Assembly: GCA_026874595.1 (NCBI GenBank)
Contig: CM049315.1
Coordinates: forward strand, 14,473,664-14,537,663
Direction of reading: 5' to 3'
Length of the DNA: 64,000 bases
Source: Sipunculus nudus
Lineage: Eukaryota > Annelida > Sipuncula > Golfingiida > Sipunculidae
Shown here: one piece after another, positions 40,064 to 50,933 of the stretch
Position numbering within the stretch: the first letter of the stretch is position 1
How the letters are laid out: each line of letters opens with the position of its first letter
The notes under the pieces: generated by a model
Databases searched by the model: none
What the model was told of the DNA's origin: nothing
Seen by the model: only the letters and a program-made list of their open reading frames with translations
Translations under genes and position numbers: made by a program

Positions 40064-41616
40064 TGTGTGTGTGTGTGTGTGATTTTGATTAAATTATCAT
40101 GCAGGGTTTGACAAATAAACTGAACTTCTTTTTGAGAAATGTTATTATTTGATTGCCTGATAACCTACAATCTTATACATTTTATATAATGCACATGCAT
40201 GTACTGCGCTCCAAAAGACAGGTCTGTACATATAGTGGCAGGGACATTTCTTAGGCATGGGTTTAACAAAATTCGCATTCTCACAGTGTGAGGTCGCGTA
40301 CATTAGACGTGCTATGTTCATGCATTGAAACTTCTAGAAGAAGCTTAGTGGTCAAGGCGCTCAACTCCGGATGTAAAATTCACCCAGGTCCATCCCCGCC
40401 AAAACATCAAAAGCAAGATGGCGAACGAGATGTAAATTAAACAGAATCCCTGACATCCTGCGTGCTATGATAATTTGATCCTGAAAATGACGCAATCTTT
40501 CTTATATTTGATTTATTTATATATGTGTCCTTCAGTTGAATTTATGAAAATAATTATGGTACAATAAACAGTGGTTGAGTTTGGCTATCCTAGTAAATCA
40601 TTTTCTGTTTCCTCATCTGTGTCGGACATGCAGAGTGCATTAAACTGGCAGCTCGCTGAGGCAATGTTTCAATTAAACATGAAATTTATTATTCTAAAGT
40701 CTAAAGCTGGCAGTATATTAGGCTGATCTTTGCGTCGGAATATATGAATTTGGACATTGACGTCCTTTAATTGAGATTTTATATTAGCCTGGGGTTCGCC
40801 ACCGGATCATCGAATCATACAGCGGACCACCCATTTTGCTGGATCCTATGGCCTTAATCGCGACAGCAGGATAAATGATATATCTGATAAATGCACCCGC
40901 GTTCAAATTATTTCGACGCCTAATGACTAATAATACGATTTTCACCCAAATTCGTTGACATGGCGAAGAATTGACGGGCGGTGACTCTGTCGCGCAACAA
41001 AGTCGTGCATTAACACGATAAATCCATTTTTTTCATGAGTCCTAATAGAAATAATATCTACAAAGCTTAATAGACCTCTAGATATAACAAATGATATTAT
41101 ATAATATTAACATATGCATGCAGCTTTCGGAGAATTAGCTTACCGAACAAGCTCTTCTCTGGATACATTGAGGCATGCCATGGAGACGCCGCGGTAAACA
41201 GGGAATCCAATTTTATGTGACAAAGCATCTCTCAATGAGCAAAACTTCGTGCGAAAATCTCCAGGTAGGGCGAAATCTGGAATAACCTCACGGAGAGGTG
41301 TGTCCCACGAGAAGTCGCCCTTAGCAACGAAGTCAGATATCAGAGTCGACGTGAACGCCTTAGTTAAAGATGCCACGCCTAAGAGTGTAGTTGTTTTCAT
41401 AGGCAACTGTCTCTCGTAATCCCGCATTCCGTATGCCTTGGTTAGCACGGTCTGTCCGTCCTTCACTAAAGCAATGGAAAATCCAACTCCGTCCCGGCAT
41501 TGCATGGTCTTACTGATAAATTCATCCAGGTTTTTCTCTTGGACAGGTGACAAGGTGCTCTCCCCTGTGCTAACCGCTAAAGTGAAAATAATGAACGCAG
41601 TTTGCAGGAGAGACAT
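31544..41616 (-). CDS. Serine beta-lactamase-like (class C / gigasin-6-like) secreted hydrolase, copy 2
   Basis: Seven exons on the minus strand: 41616-41144, 37591-37443, 37030-36913, 36552-36462, 35335-35173, 32500-32333, 32136-31544; 1755 nt, 584 aa. The first six exons have exactly the lengths of copy 1 (473, 149, 118, 91, 163, 168) and all phases agree. The start is the first ATG, giving signal peptide MSLLQTAFIIFTLAVS. Catalytic motifs are intact: SLTK at residues 83-86, YSN in exon 2 (ALYSNYNYV), HIG in exon 6 (IVHIGAF). The C-terminal DUF3471-like domain (YIGDYDHPGFGTFRIF) is the best conserved part. A hydrophobic tail after SSGQRN suggests a GPI anchor. All introns are GT-AG; intron 3 ends in a (TA)n run with no pyrimidine tract. 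Intron 1 holds an LTR and repeat copies, and intron 5 a 337-bp tandem array, making the gene 4 kb longer than copy 1. Confidence 0.9.
32970..34368 (+). repeat. 337-bp tandem repeat array, four units, in intron 5 of hydrolase copy 2
   Basis: The phrase CCAGTCTGCAGAAACT recurs near 33021, 33358, 33696 and 34032, a spacing of 336-338. Each unit has a GGTGGCGCCACC core, GGATATGGGTAACAGAGACC and AGATTCTAGGTCCAG. The last unit runs into GGACAGACGGACGGACGAGG, then GAGTGATCGCTA and the terminal CAGCTGAGCTAAAA shared with the unit at 16.8-17.1 kb. It looks like a bivalve tandem-repeat mobile element with a fixed 3' end. Confidence 0.85.
34400..34590 (+). mobile_element. Possible tRNA-derived SINE
   Basis: GTTATGAGTTCGAGTACCGG is a good B-box, preceded by a weak A-box-like TTGCCAGCGCACAAGTCTCG at plausible spacing, and followed by a non-tRNA body. 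Called as SINE-like only. Confidence 0.35.
35587..35875. repeat. Degenerate ~38-bp minisatellite
   Basis: About seven units built on TTAGTCCCAAAATATAA followed by CTTCTTCCA, diverged from one another, inside intron 4 of hydrolase copy 2. Confidence 0.7.
36559..36609. repeat. (AT)n microsatellite abutting a 3' splice site
   Basis: Uninterrupted dinucleotide run whose gene-sense end lies four bases from the AG (36553-36554) that precedes exon 4 of hydrolase copy 2. Confidence 0.95.
37765..38258. repeat. ~161-bp tandem repeat, three units, in intron 1 of hydrolase copy 2
   Basis: CATGAAAT recurs at about 37779, 37940 and 38100, and each unit continues with GTAGGTCAAC, CGACGAAACTCAAACT, GATCTGTAACTGGTCAT and TCAATATCTGCAAGCATTGC in the same order. 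A core repeat of about 160 bp is the size described for bivalve 'pearl' mobile elements; that link is a suggestion. Confidence 0.75.
38325..38677 (-). mobile_element. LTR of the heat-shock-promoter family (copy 2, truncated)
   Basis: On the minus strand it starts TGTTACATGTGTCTG, matching the start of copy 1 (TGTTACATGTATCTG), and shares GTTAGGC..AAGCCC. It keeps the TATA region AGTTATAAATAGGGGCTGTG with heat-shock elements just upstream. The part after the TATA box is only about 107 bp, against 340 and 590 bp in the other copies, so its 3' portion is shortened. No target-site duplication was found. It lies in intron 1 of hydrolase copy 2, in the gene's own transcription direction. Confidence 0.65.
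38432..38478 (-). promoter_or_regulatory. Heat-shock elements plus TATA box inside LTR copy 2
   Basis: Minus strand TTCGTGAAATAGAAGTTTCT contains TTCnnGAA and GAAnnTTC pairs; TATAAA follows about 20 bases later. Being inside intron 1 on the gene's strand, it could act as an alternative promoter, though the catalytic serine is encoded in the upstream exon. Confidence 0.5.
38716..39895. repeat. Two tandem copies of a ~0.5-kb dispersed repeat
   Basis: Copy one (38716-39185) and copy two (39419-39895) both begin ATATCGCTACCAAACTTG. Both contain ACCTTGAAAATTAGGTCAAG-like text, AATATGAATGAAATC and AATGGCCAAAAC, and end near TATCTCC. They lie in intron 1 of hydrolase copy 2. Paired AGGTCA-like half-sites occur in each. 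Confidence 0.75.
40020..40080. repeat. (AT)n then (TG)n microsatellite
   Basis: About 20 AT units followed by about 10 TG units in intron 1 of hydrolase copy 2. Confidence 0.95.
40330..40400 (+). mobile_element. tRNA-like fragment (SINE head)
   Basis: AGCTTAGTGGTCAAGGCGCT is a strong tRNA A-box/D-arm; a degenerate B-box (CAGGTCCATCCCC) follows about 35 nt later. Too eroded for a functional tRNA. Confidence 0.4.
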
Positions 41617-44600
41617 GTTTAATGTAAGTGTACTGATTTGCACAGTGCATATACATTGCAGTCAACGTGGGTGTTATCGAAAACATGTTGGAAATGCTCT
41701 TTACGCTATGCCGACCACAATATCGAAAAAAAGCGGGTCAGGTACTCTACGCTTTCTCAAGACGATCGTAACAAGTGAGCTGGTATATAGGTCACCGTAT
41801 TTTATTACACATATCACTATGCACATGCTTCATGGTTAGCCTCTCACGTCAAATTTATGAGCATAGCCCGTGAACTCTGCCACCAAGCGCCACCAAGATC
41901 TGTATTGGTAGTGCAGAAACAAGAGCAGTTCACTCTGTCTTTAATCTAGGAGCAGACTTCTATGACGTCATGAGTATGGAGAGCCAGACAGGATCGGTCG
42001 TGAGGAACATGTTCTATCATCTACGCAGAAATAGCAAAATCCAGAACCATCTCGATGCTGAGACAGTAGCGGGGAACATCAATGCCTTGATTACATCAAG
42101 ATTTTACAACAACAACAGTCTGCTTGTTGGAACCTCCCATGCTAATACTCATAATGAGCCTTAAGCTCTGACACGTTTATATCTACGCGGGAACGCCACC
42201 ATTTAATTGTCACAAGGCCAAACAATGTAGTGTATGTTAATATAATTAGAGCGTGGTTCTAAGCCAAGTCTCTGTCATCATTTCTGTATATTAGATTTGG
42301 CTAGGTGTTTTAAAAATACGAATTTTCTCTCATCTGGACTACAACTATTTATTAGGCCTCATAATTTCATTCTCTAGTCAGACAAATTCGTTACACATTC
42401 AAGACATCTCTGTGAAAACGACTAAACCAATCTCTTTAATGTCACACATCCACGATCAGGAAAAATAGCGGACCACCCTGATCAACCGTAGCAACGTCGC
42501 AGAACAACAGCAGATAAGTCGTGCAAGATGTGAAGAAATGGAGAAGATCAACCAGGATTACAGCCGATTAGTCATAAGACTGCCTCCCGATTAATGACGA
42601 CCAAATTACGATGGAGCAACGAGTTTTTTTTATTCGTAGCGGCTTCATGGCAATTTTGAACCAGTTCAAACGAGGTTCCATGACCAATCCAGACCTGAAC
42701 AATTCCATCATCTCATCCCGACCACCAAATTACCCCACAAATTTCCCAATCGTGAAGGCGTTGCGGGCGCTTTAAGGTGCCATCGATTTGAAAGCATGGA
42801 ACGAACCCACCGGAAACAAATCCCCGTTTAATCGAAGTGGCCACATGCTCTGATGTCAATGACGGAATGACAGTCAATAACTAACAGGAAGATCTGAACT
42901 GATTGATTCAAATCTTAAGTATGCTAACATAGCTCTAATAAAAATGTCTTATCATGACAGAAAACACAATATCCACAATCCAAATGGTGATTTTTTTTAT
43001 ATACTGACTAATATTTCTTTCTCTCTTACTTTGTATAACACGGGATTACTCAGTTTTCTCACTTTAATATCTTTATCATCCATTCATCACATACTCTTTA
43101 CTTAATAAGTGTGCAAATTAATCCAAATTCAGGTACCTGTAATTACATTATCTCTTTGATTTAAATATACACACTAGATTACTTATTTTTTCGTTATACT
43201 TGGTTAAGTTGATATTTTGAAAGTTGGAATATCATCAGGATGATAGCCTAGCACTAGCCGTGACACACACGAATCAGTTATGGTCTTCCTACTGAGTTGT
43301 GACACAAGTCAAATTGAGGACCGCCCTGCAAGACCAGGCCACGCTTTATAACCGTACCTGCGCATACAGTCTTTTTTTATTTACCCTTCCAAACTTTCGT
43401 TCCCATCAAAGACAATGTCCATTAGGTCCCCATTTACAAGTCGTGTGACCTCTTAATGACAGTACAACAGTATAACATGTGATCCAATGAGGTAACGGCG
43501 GCAAGTTGCTGCTAAGTGCAAACTGAATGAGATTTGGGTATGAGAGACTGACTTAATTTAGAGCCTAAAAGTCGGAGGACCAGGAGATATTTTGAAGAGA
43601 TTTTCATGGCTATTTATGCACTGATAGTTGAGCATAAGCATTGGAATCGACAGAAAACCTTTAACACATTACTCTTATATTAATTTTCACTGATAAAAGA
43701 ATAATATCTTGCGTATTTAGAGCTAATTTTAAAAGTGTCCTCGCCGAATGGACCAAATATTAATCCAGTGATTCCAGTCTTTTTTCCAAGTTGTTGTTTA
43801 TACTAAAAAAATAATAATTATTATAAGATGAAGAATGAGAATAAGAATAATTCTTACTTTTACCATCATATCATTAAATGTTAAACAAAATTATAAATTT
43901 ATTATCAATAATATAAGAATAATATTAGATTGACACTGTTCACTTTTTCCTCTATTTTTTCTTTATTGGTAGTATTGATTTTCGTATTTAAATCACATAT
44001 TTTATCTTAGGCTGTTATTATTAGTATCAATATTTGCAAAATAACCATCTTAAAATAAATGTATTGTCATAGGGCTATTTGCACAATGACAGATATAATG
44101 ATAATTTAAATTCAGTTATTATAAAATTCATAATTTTTTTCTTAATTATACACGTATTATGCATATGATTTTACAGTTATAAATATCATCCTGACATCAA
44201 ATTTGAGAATTCACAATTGTCATGTTGTCTGATAATCAGCAGAGTCTACACTGATAGCTCTAAAATGATTATGCTGGTTTTATTGATTAAACCGGTATTT
44301 TAACAGTTGAAAAAAAATGTGAATAGTAATATGGTAGAATTTTCCAAGTAGTATTAAAGTTTATTTTTTTTTAAAATAAATTAATACATAAAAATCCTTT
44401 AAAATATCCGTGAATCCTCCAGCGCTCTTACGGATTTTCCGCTGGGAGTGATGCTTGAAGTACAAACAAAATGGTTTTGCTCCTACCCCTAGACGAGCGT
44501 CATTGATTGTTCACACCGAGGAACTATCAAATACAACGAGAACTGCTTCTCCGCTGACATGTGCAAGACTTCGCCATTTTTAGCATGAACTGAGCAAAGA

Positions 44601-45290
44601 ACAAGCGTGTTTATGCTTATAACAGGGAGGCCCTCTAGTGACGACTGTGAACACTATTTAGTATAGTATTTATATAGTATTTATACAGGGTACAGAGGTA
44701 CAATTTTCAACATGTTCCGATTTAAATAGCCCTAATGGTTACAACCGTTACTGTTTAAAGAGTTTTATTTGAACTGGTTAAACCATAATCTTCAAATGAA
44801 TTTATATTTTATGTTTGAGGTATAAGGACCACAAATTAATGTAGCACTATATCATAGAATCGCTACTTTACTTAGTGATAAAAAAAACACTAGGAAATAA
44901 GTGGATATGACAGAGCGATAATTAATTGCCCACTGCTGCTTTATTAATTGCCCTCGCAGAACCCTGTATACGAAACCACTCCTGCTTAATCACTCGCCTA
45001 ATCAAACAATTAGGTTTGCTGCACTCGGGTATGCATGCATGACGGCACACGCTAATTGCCCATAGTACACCCATTAAATGAGGTGTCCCTTAAGTGGTGT
45101 GCAATCATGTCCACCCACACACGAGAAGAATCGTACATAAAACCACGATTTCAAGCAACATTTTATTAGCAAATTCTGCAATAAAAATCAAAAGCTGTCA
45201 AAGAAATAACAACTGGTAGAAATATATACATTTACATTCATTTGTACACATCTTTAAACATCAAGGGGTATATACACATATATACATCAC

Positions 45291-45324
<34 letters not shown>

Positions 45325-47732
45325 TGATAAAAAAATAATCATTCCTAAGAAATTATAGTCTTGGTAATGCTTCTGCTTCAGAAACATAGTAACTACGCTT
45401 TTTTTCATAACAACTTTTTAAATTGGTCTCTCATTGCAGCACTTTCATCTATAAATGCTGATCAAGAGTACGGCATTCTGCAGGGAATACTAGTATTTGT
45501 ATTGTACTGGTTTCACTTAATTATTATCAAGTGCTTTGATGTCTATGTACATTGGGCGGGGAGGTATACGGGGCTTCCAGGAAACCTATCACCCAATCTG
45601 GTTTCACGCATGGCTGTTCTCGGCAACCCTGTAAGATCTGTGACGATTTAGGCCCGGTAAAGGTACACGAAGAGTTAAATTAGCCTTTCATTCGAACATC
45701 CAAAGTACCGTTATAAACGCTGGTGATTCGGAAAAATTTACGTTCTAAATCTTGTGTACGGACAGAGGATAGTCTAATCTAACGTAACCAGTCGTAATAT
45801 GTAAACAAAATTATTTGTTATCGAGTGTAAATGCATTTTGATTTGGGCCTGGGAGACGTATTACGGGAAAATTGTCCGTCTGTCTGATCATATATGTTAT
45901 AGTTAAGAATCGTCGTAATTTACCGAATTTTAGTCACATTTTTTTGTAACTATGGTTAATGTACTGTCCATTTTTATTAAAATCAATAGGAAAATGTGAA
46001 ATATTCGCATAGAACACGTATGATACGGCCGTTTTTATTGGGCCCAGGTTTTCTGACGGCCCCAAATTGAGGTTATTTGACCCTTATTAAAAGTTAAAAT
46101 TCAGCACTAAAAACACAAATTATCACCAAATTTTTATTTGTTTGGGAAGGGTTAGACCCAGTCTTCACGATTAGCTCAATTTCAGGATCGTTTCTATTAC
46201 GTAAAGGTCATTTATCGAGTGTTTAATTTGGTCCGGGTTTCTCCAGTTGGGCCCGGGTTTCAGTGGGTCCCGAACACTATCAAGTGTTTCAGCTACCCTC
46301 ATAATCAGCCAATCAGACATGCCTTGGCGGACATACCAGCCTGTGCTCGGACGCCAGGCAGAAATCTCACATACAAGCAGTACAATTTACGAAAATATTG
46401 GATTATTACGGAATATTTCACACACATGGTACGTATCGTTGGAGAGATAAGAAACTTATTAAAAGGTCTAGCGGGTTTATTTGATGTGACACGATACTTG
46501 TAAGCAATAAGGCGTTGTCAAAAATGACGAAAATATTTGCATCCTCATGGGGCCTTATAATGCGTTGCTCAGACTAAGATGTTCAGGCACCGGGCAGGGC
46601 AGGGATCTGGCCGTAATGTCAGAGGGCCGATTTGGCGCTAGCCTAGCTCGGGAATCTTCGGTCTAATCCTAATATGTATTCCAATATTGGCTGTCACCGT
46701 GAAGGGCACAAAATATCCACATTCGTATAAAATTAACACTTTATATAAACAAAAATTAAAAACAAAGTGAAACGGTCATATCTGTGGTTATGATTGACCC
46801 AAGTTCCGTTGAAGCGTCGCCTGTCACTGTCTGAGAGTCCATCTGTAAAGGTTTCACGTGAAAGGATTAATGTAAAGAAATATTCTGACATATTTGTGCA
46901 CAAGTACACAAGCGCTCTTGTAACATTTCTAGGGAAATTTCAGGGACGCAATTTGGTGTTGTAAATCATACACAGGGAAACAGTTTCATGTGGCTGTTCC
47001 GTTAACACGGGGTATATATATTCTGTTATACATGCCGCCCGCTGCATCGATGTTCAGTAGCAGCCCTTAAGTATTACCTGTACATACGTGTATATACGTG
47101 TGCGTGTCCATTGGTCACATGAGCATGGGTATACAGGGGACCACTTAATAAATATCCTTGTGTGTACATTCATTTAATTTGAATGCGAACACACGGGGGG
47201 GGGGGCAATAATATTTATATGTGTGTGTTACGGGACTTTTTTCAAGGACATGCGTATACATGTGTACGTTGATTATTAAGTGTTTAGCTATGTACTAATC
47301 GAAGGCCGTAATGTTCACAAACCAGAAAATCAGGGAGATTTTCAAGACTAGGGAAATTATGTTAAGATGAACATACCAGACCGAATCGTAAACGGATGCA
47401 AAACTTTAAAAGACAGAGAAATTACAGTACGGATTCAACGGAGTTTTTCAGTTAAATAATTTAAATAAAAAAAAAAATCTTTGTGTATTCTGCTTGTTTG
47501 ATGACCGAGACGTTGTAGGGCAATTTCCGGTCATAAGGATATTACGAGTTTTCACGTAGAGACGGATATCTTCTGCCAAATGAGGTATGAGGACCAAGAT
47601 TTTCCCTATATTGTGCGGGCGGAAGTAATAGATACAGGGACAGGCGGAGTTGTCAAGAATGTTCAATACGACCAACAACAGAACACTTGTTTACTGCAAA
47701 GAGGTCTCTGAGCTCCAAGTCTTATTTCATAA
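41617..47732. other. Intergenic, AT-rich
   Basis: Upstream side of hydrolase copy 2. It holds the reverse transcriptase scrap (41.9-42.2 kb) and a (TA)n run at about 45297-45324. Open frames at 45361-45651 and 46219-46503 have no recognisable domains. No core promoter for hydrolase copy 2 could be picked out. Confidence 0.55.
41895..42164 (+). pseudogene. Non-LTR retrotransposon reverse transcriptase fragment
   Basis: One open frame reads KICIG...VFNLGADFYDVMSMESQ, then VRNMFYHLRRNSKIQNHLDA and ALITSRF...NNSLLVG. This follows, in order, the conserved end of the LINE reverse transcriptase domain: the 'NLG' strand, the 'M..H....CR..F..LR.I..IR..L' helix and the '.F..SRLDYCN.LL.G' segment. In this copy the LDYCN part has decayed. 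Only about 90 codons remain, so it is a dead fragment of a CR1/Jockey/RTE-type element. Confidence 0.65.
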
Positions 47733-48634
47733 TTTTTTTCTGACTGCGGTTCATCTGGCATCTTTTTACTAGTCGTTAAATCAGTAAAGTCAACCTGGAA
47801 AGTTGAGTTTGGTGTTTGTGTGTCTATTTCATTTAATAAGATTTCTATAGACCGTTTCGTTGAACGGATGGAGTTTAAGGTGTTAATGGGAGCTGTTGAG
47901 GTTCACATCTACAATGACACCGTCCATACAGAAGCTAAACCAGCATTTGAACTGTTTGAAAAGGAACACATACTGACGGCACATCCAATGCCTCCTATAA
48001 CTGATGACGTCTCATTTGCTGGTGTAACCCTGGTGAGCTCAGTTTTTTTAAATGACTGCATGCTCCGTTACATATACCAGTATAGATACATCCTGGTTAT
48101 AGATTTAGATGAAAATATTGTGCCTCAAAATACCACCAATTATCACGCTCTATTGCAGGAAATAAACACCCGAGATAATGTTAAAGAGCCACGTCCTGTG
48201 TATACCTTCTGTAATGCTTATTTTAATAAAGATTAGGAGGGCGATGACAGATTCCAGAAATTCCTTCCGATGCCTCACTGAGCGGGCCATTGTATGCTTC
48301 GAAGTCAATGGTTGATCCGAGAAGATGCCTCTCAGTCTTTTATCATTACTGTTGGCAACGATTCCCCAGACTACCATACCATTTTGACATCGGAGAAAGA
48401 GGGGCGTATGGTAATCATTTCAAAAGTGCCATTATGAAAGAAGACATGTACAAAATGCTTGAAGAATTAGTTAAAGATGACACACTTATGTTCAATTTCA
48501 AACGAATTTCGGAAAATGTTCGTAAGAGACGTAGCCAACTAGGCATACGTTTCTTTAAACAAGATATGCATACGAAAGGTCTTGAGTCGGAAAGCGTGAG
48601 CCGCTCACATACAGCTGGAAGATATGAAATGTGA
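47733..48634 (+). pseudogene. Glycosyltransferase family 92 (DUF23) pseudogene
   Basis: A single-exon relic. The first part (47733-48236) reads through GVCVSISF..DRFVERMEF, HIYND and NDCMLRYIYQYRYILVIDLDENIVP, the GT92 core with its donor-sugar/metal DxD motif (DLD). It stops at a TAG after NAYFNKD. The frame then shifts: 48248-48634 continues with SKSMVDPRRCLSVFYHYCW and a C-terminal helical stretch ending KRRSQLG, the expected next segment of the family. One in-frame stop plus one frameshift within about 15 bases, and no start codon or signal anchor upstream, argue for a dead gene. GT92 enzymes are Golgi type II membrane galactosyltransferase-like proteins, expanded in molluscs and nematodes. 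Confidence 0.7.
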
Positions 48635-48944
48635 AAACAGCTCAAAAGGTAATCTACGTCTGCACATGTTATACTTGTTCATTGTGCATATGAAGTGTGC
48701 TTTCGTGGACACCAGACTCACGCCGTAAGCCTCGGTTCAAGAGTGGTCTAAACCTGTATCGATGGGGACCGTCCTCTTCAGCATCCTGAAGATTTCTAAC
48801 CTGCGGTGACCGCGCTTATGAACCATCAATTCTCCTAGCTCCATTCGGGCTTTAGCTATTCTTTTAAAAACTGTTTAATTGTAATAGTATCAAATCAAAC
48901 TGAGGAAAACATGAATGGTCTTGTTATGCTGAGCTAAGGATCAT

Positions 48945-49018
48945 GCTTGGGTGGCTCAGCAATGGTTATCACGATGTTTAACCCGGTCGGAAGATTGTTC
49001 AAAGAGGTGGATAATCTG
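48945..49018 (+). mobile_element. tRNA-like fragment
   Basis: GGGTGGCTCAGCAATGGTTA resembles a tRNA D-arm/A-box; GGAAGATTGTTCAAAG is a degenerate B-box at about the right distance. Probably a SINE relic. Confidence 0.35.
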
Positions 49019-49309
49019 GTTAATTGCTAATATCAAGCCTTCTTCGCCGAGGTAAACGTCGGTCGTCACCTGTAATGTAGACGCTACGGGGAAAAGGTGT
49101 ATTAGCGTACAATACTAACAATTTGACAAATACCAAGAAAAGTCCCAGTTGTGTTAAGGTTACGTTTATAGTTTCCCTACAAAATTCATCACCTTCAGTC
49201 AACATTGCTCCCTTAAAAAACGAAATTTACGCGTGTATCCCAAATTAAACCGGGCGTGCTGGCCTTGCACGCCCATTGATACAATGGAATTATAGCAGTG
49301 TATATAATT

Positions 49310-49615
49310 GGTATATTACCAAAAATAATAACTATATGAAAATAATGTTATATCAAAAATTGTATATGATCAAAAATAAAATATGACAAAAAAAATATAT
49401 ATATTCAAAAGAATATATCATCAAAAATATTATCCTTTCAAAAATTATGTCTTAGAAAAAGAAACATTATCAAAATAAAATAAAAAAATAATATCTTATC
49501 AAAATAATATAATAATATCTTATAAAATTAACATCTTATCAAAATTAATATCTTATCAAAAATAATAGATTATAAATAATAATATATAATCAATAATATA
49601 ATATTCTCAAAAGCT
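49310..49615. repeat. AT low-complexity tract with TTATCAAAA words
   Basis: Degenerate repetition of words such as ATATCTTATCAAAATAATA over 300 bp, almost free of G and C. Confidence 0.8.
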
Positions 49616-50933
49616 GATGAACTTGTTTTTGGTAATTTTCCTGGGTCTACAGGCATTTTTTGCCATACAGCTGTCGTTTAAATAAAGACTAGATCGACCT
49701 TTTCTGCAACCCTATTTGTTATGTTTAACACTCTGCATAACTGTTCACGGCGCACTTTCCAAGTTCCAAGAACAATTCACTGTATAATTCAAATAAGAAT
49801 CTTTTTGTGCGATAAGTTTTCTAGCTGTTAACCTGCTGCCAGTGGATGAGACAGCTGCATAATTCATAGAATTTTTAAAATCGTTTCCTGACTGCTTCAC
49901 CGCTCCTCTCATATTTCGCTTTTATTTTTATATAATACTTGATACCTTAATGATATAATATAGCTTATATAATACTTGATACCCTAAAATAGCTTTGTTG
50001 CTTTCAGCAATATTTACGAGTCTGAAGTGCGGTATTACATTCAGCTCTCTCCTGACAAATTCTCAAGGGACGCAATGACGTTAGTGTGTCACCTGGCTCT
50101 AACTGGAGAGAGTAGGAATCTTGAGCCAGTGCGGATAATACGTAAACTAACTTCTAAGGAATGTAAGCCTCCGCCATGTGTTCGTATTCACTAATTTGGC
50201 CCCTTTTCCATGGTTCATTAATGCATAAGCGACTGAATATTTGTGAATATTTCTTGATGCATTTCCAAATGCGTTTCATGTGCCAGATCCACACCAAAAT
50301 CTAATCGATTCGTAATTGCCCTTTCCCATAATGGCACAAAAATTTTATTAGACTCCATTCATTGACGAACTCGCACACAACGCACACACCAACGCACAAA
50401 CACACACGCGAACAAGAATGAACGCAAACCCGCCCGGCGGAGGCAAAGAGGGCAGAACTGTGCCAGATAGATTTCAAATGTCTCGGTGCTTTGAAATCAA
50501 ACTTTAGCAGGATTGCCGTATCATCGGCCTTGTTTTAAAGTTTTGTCTGATGTGACCCCGTGACCTTCGATCAGGTTGCAAATTTCGGCGTTCCATTTGG
50601 TTAAAACTAATTTTTTTATATAACCTGTTATGGAGAAAAGAGAGCTTGCAAAACTGTCGCACGTACACCTGGTGACACCTGGCTTGCGTGAATCATATTC
50701 GGACTGATGATCGCTTAGGAACATCTTTTTCACGACAGGGTTGTCTTTACCTCCCCCCCCCCCAAAAAAAAAAAAATCTGGAAAATCGGGGGGGGGGGGG
50801 GATTTTTCATCTTCCCAGCCTTGTCTGATACCTATTAGACTGCCTTTCGCCCTATGGGGTTTTAAACGTCAGGTACTTAAAATAAAATCATTTTAAATTA
50901 AACTAGATTACAGGTAGTCGACAAGCGACTACG

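Noticed and set aside
41438-41839. 133-codon open frame on the plus strand
   Set aside because: Antisense shadow of exon 1 of hydrolase copy 2.
45361-45651. 96-codon open frame
   Set aside because: Starts at a TTG, no ATG-led signal or domain, and no neighbouring exon-like sequence.
46219-46503. 94-codon open frame
   Set aside because: No recognisable motif; two frames overlap here, as expected by chance.
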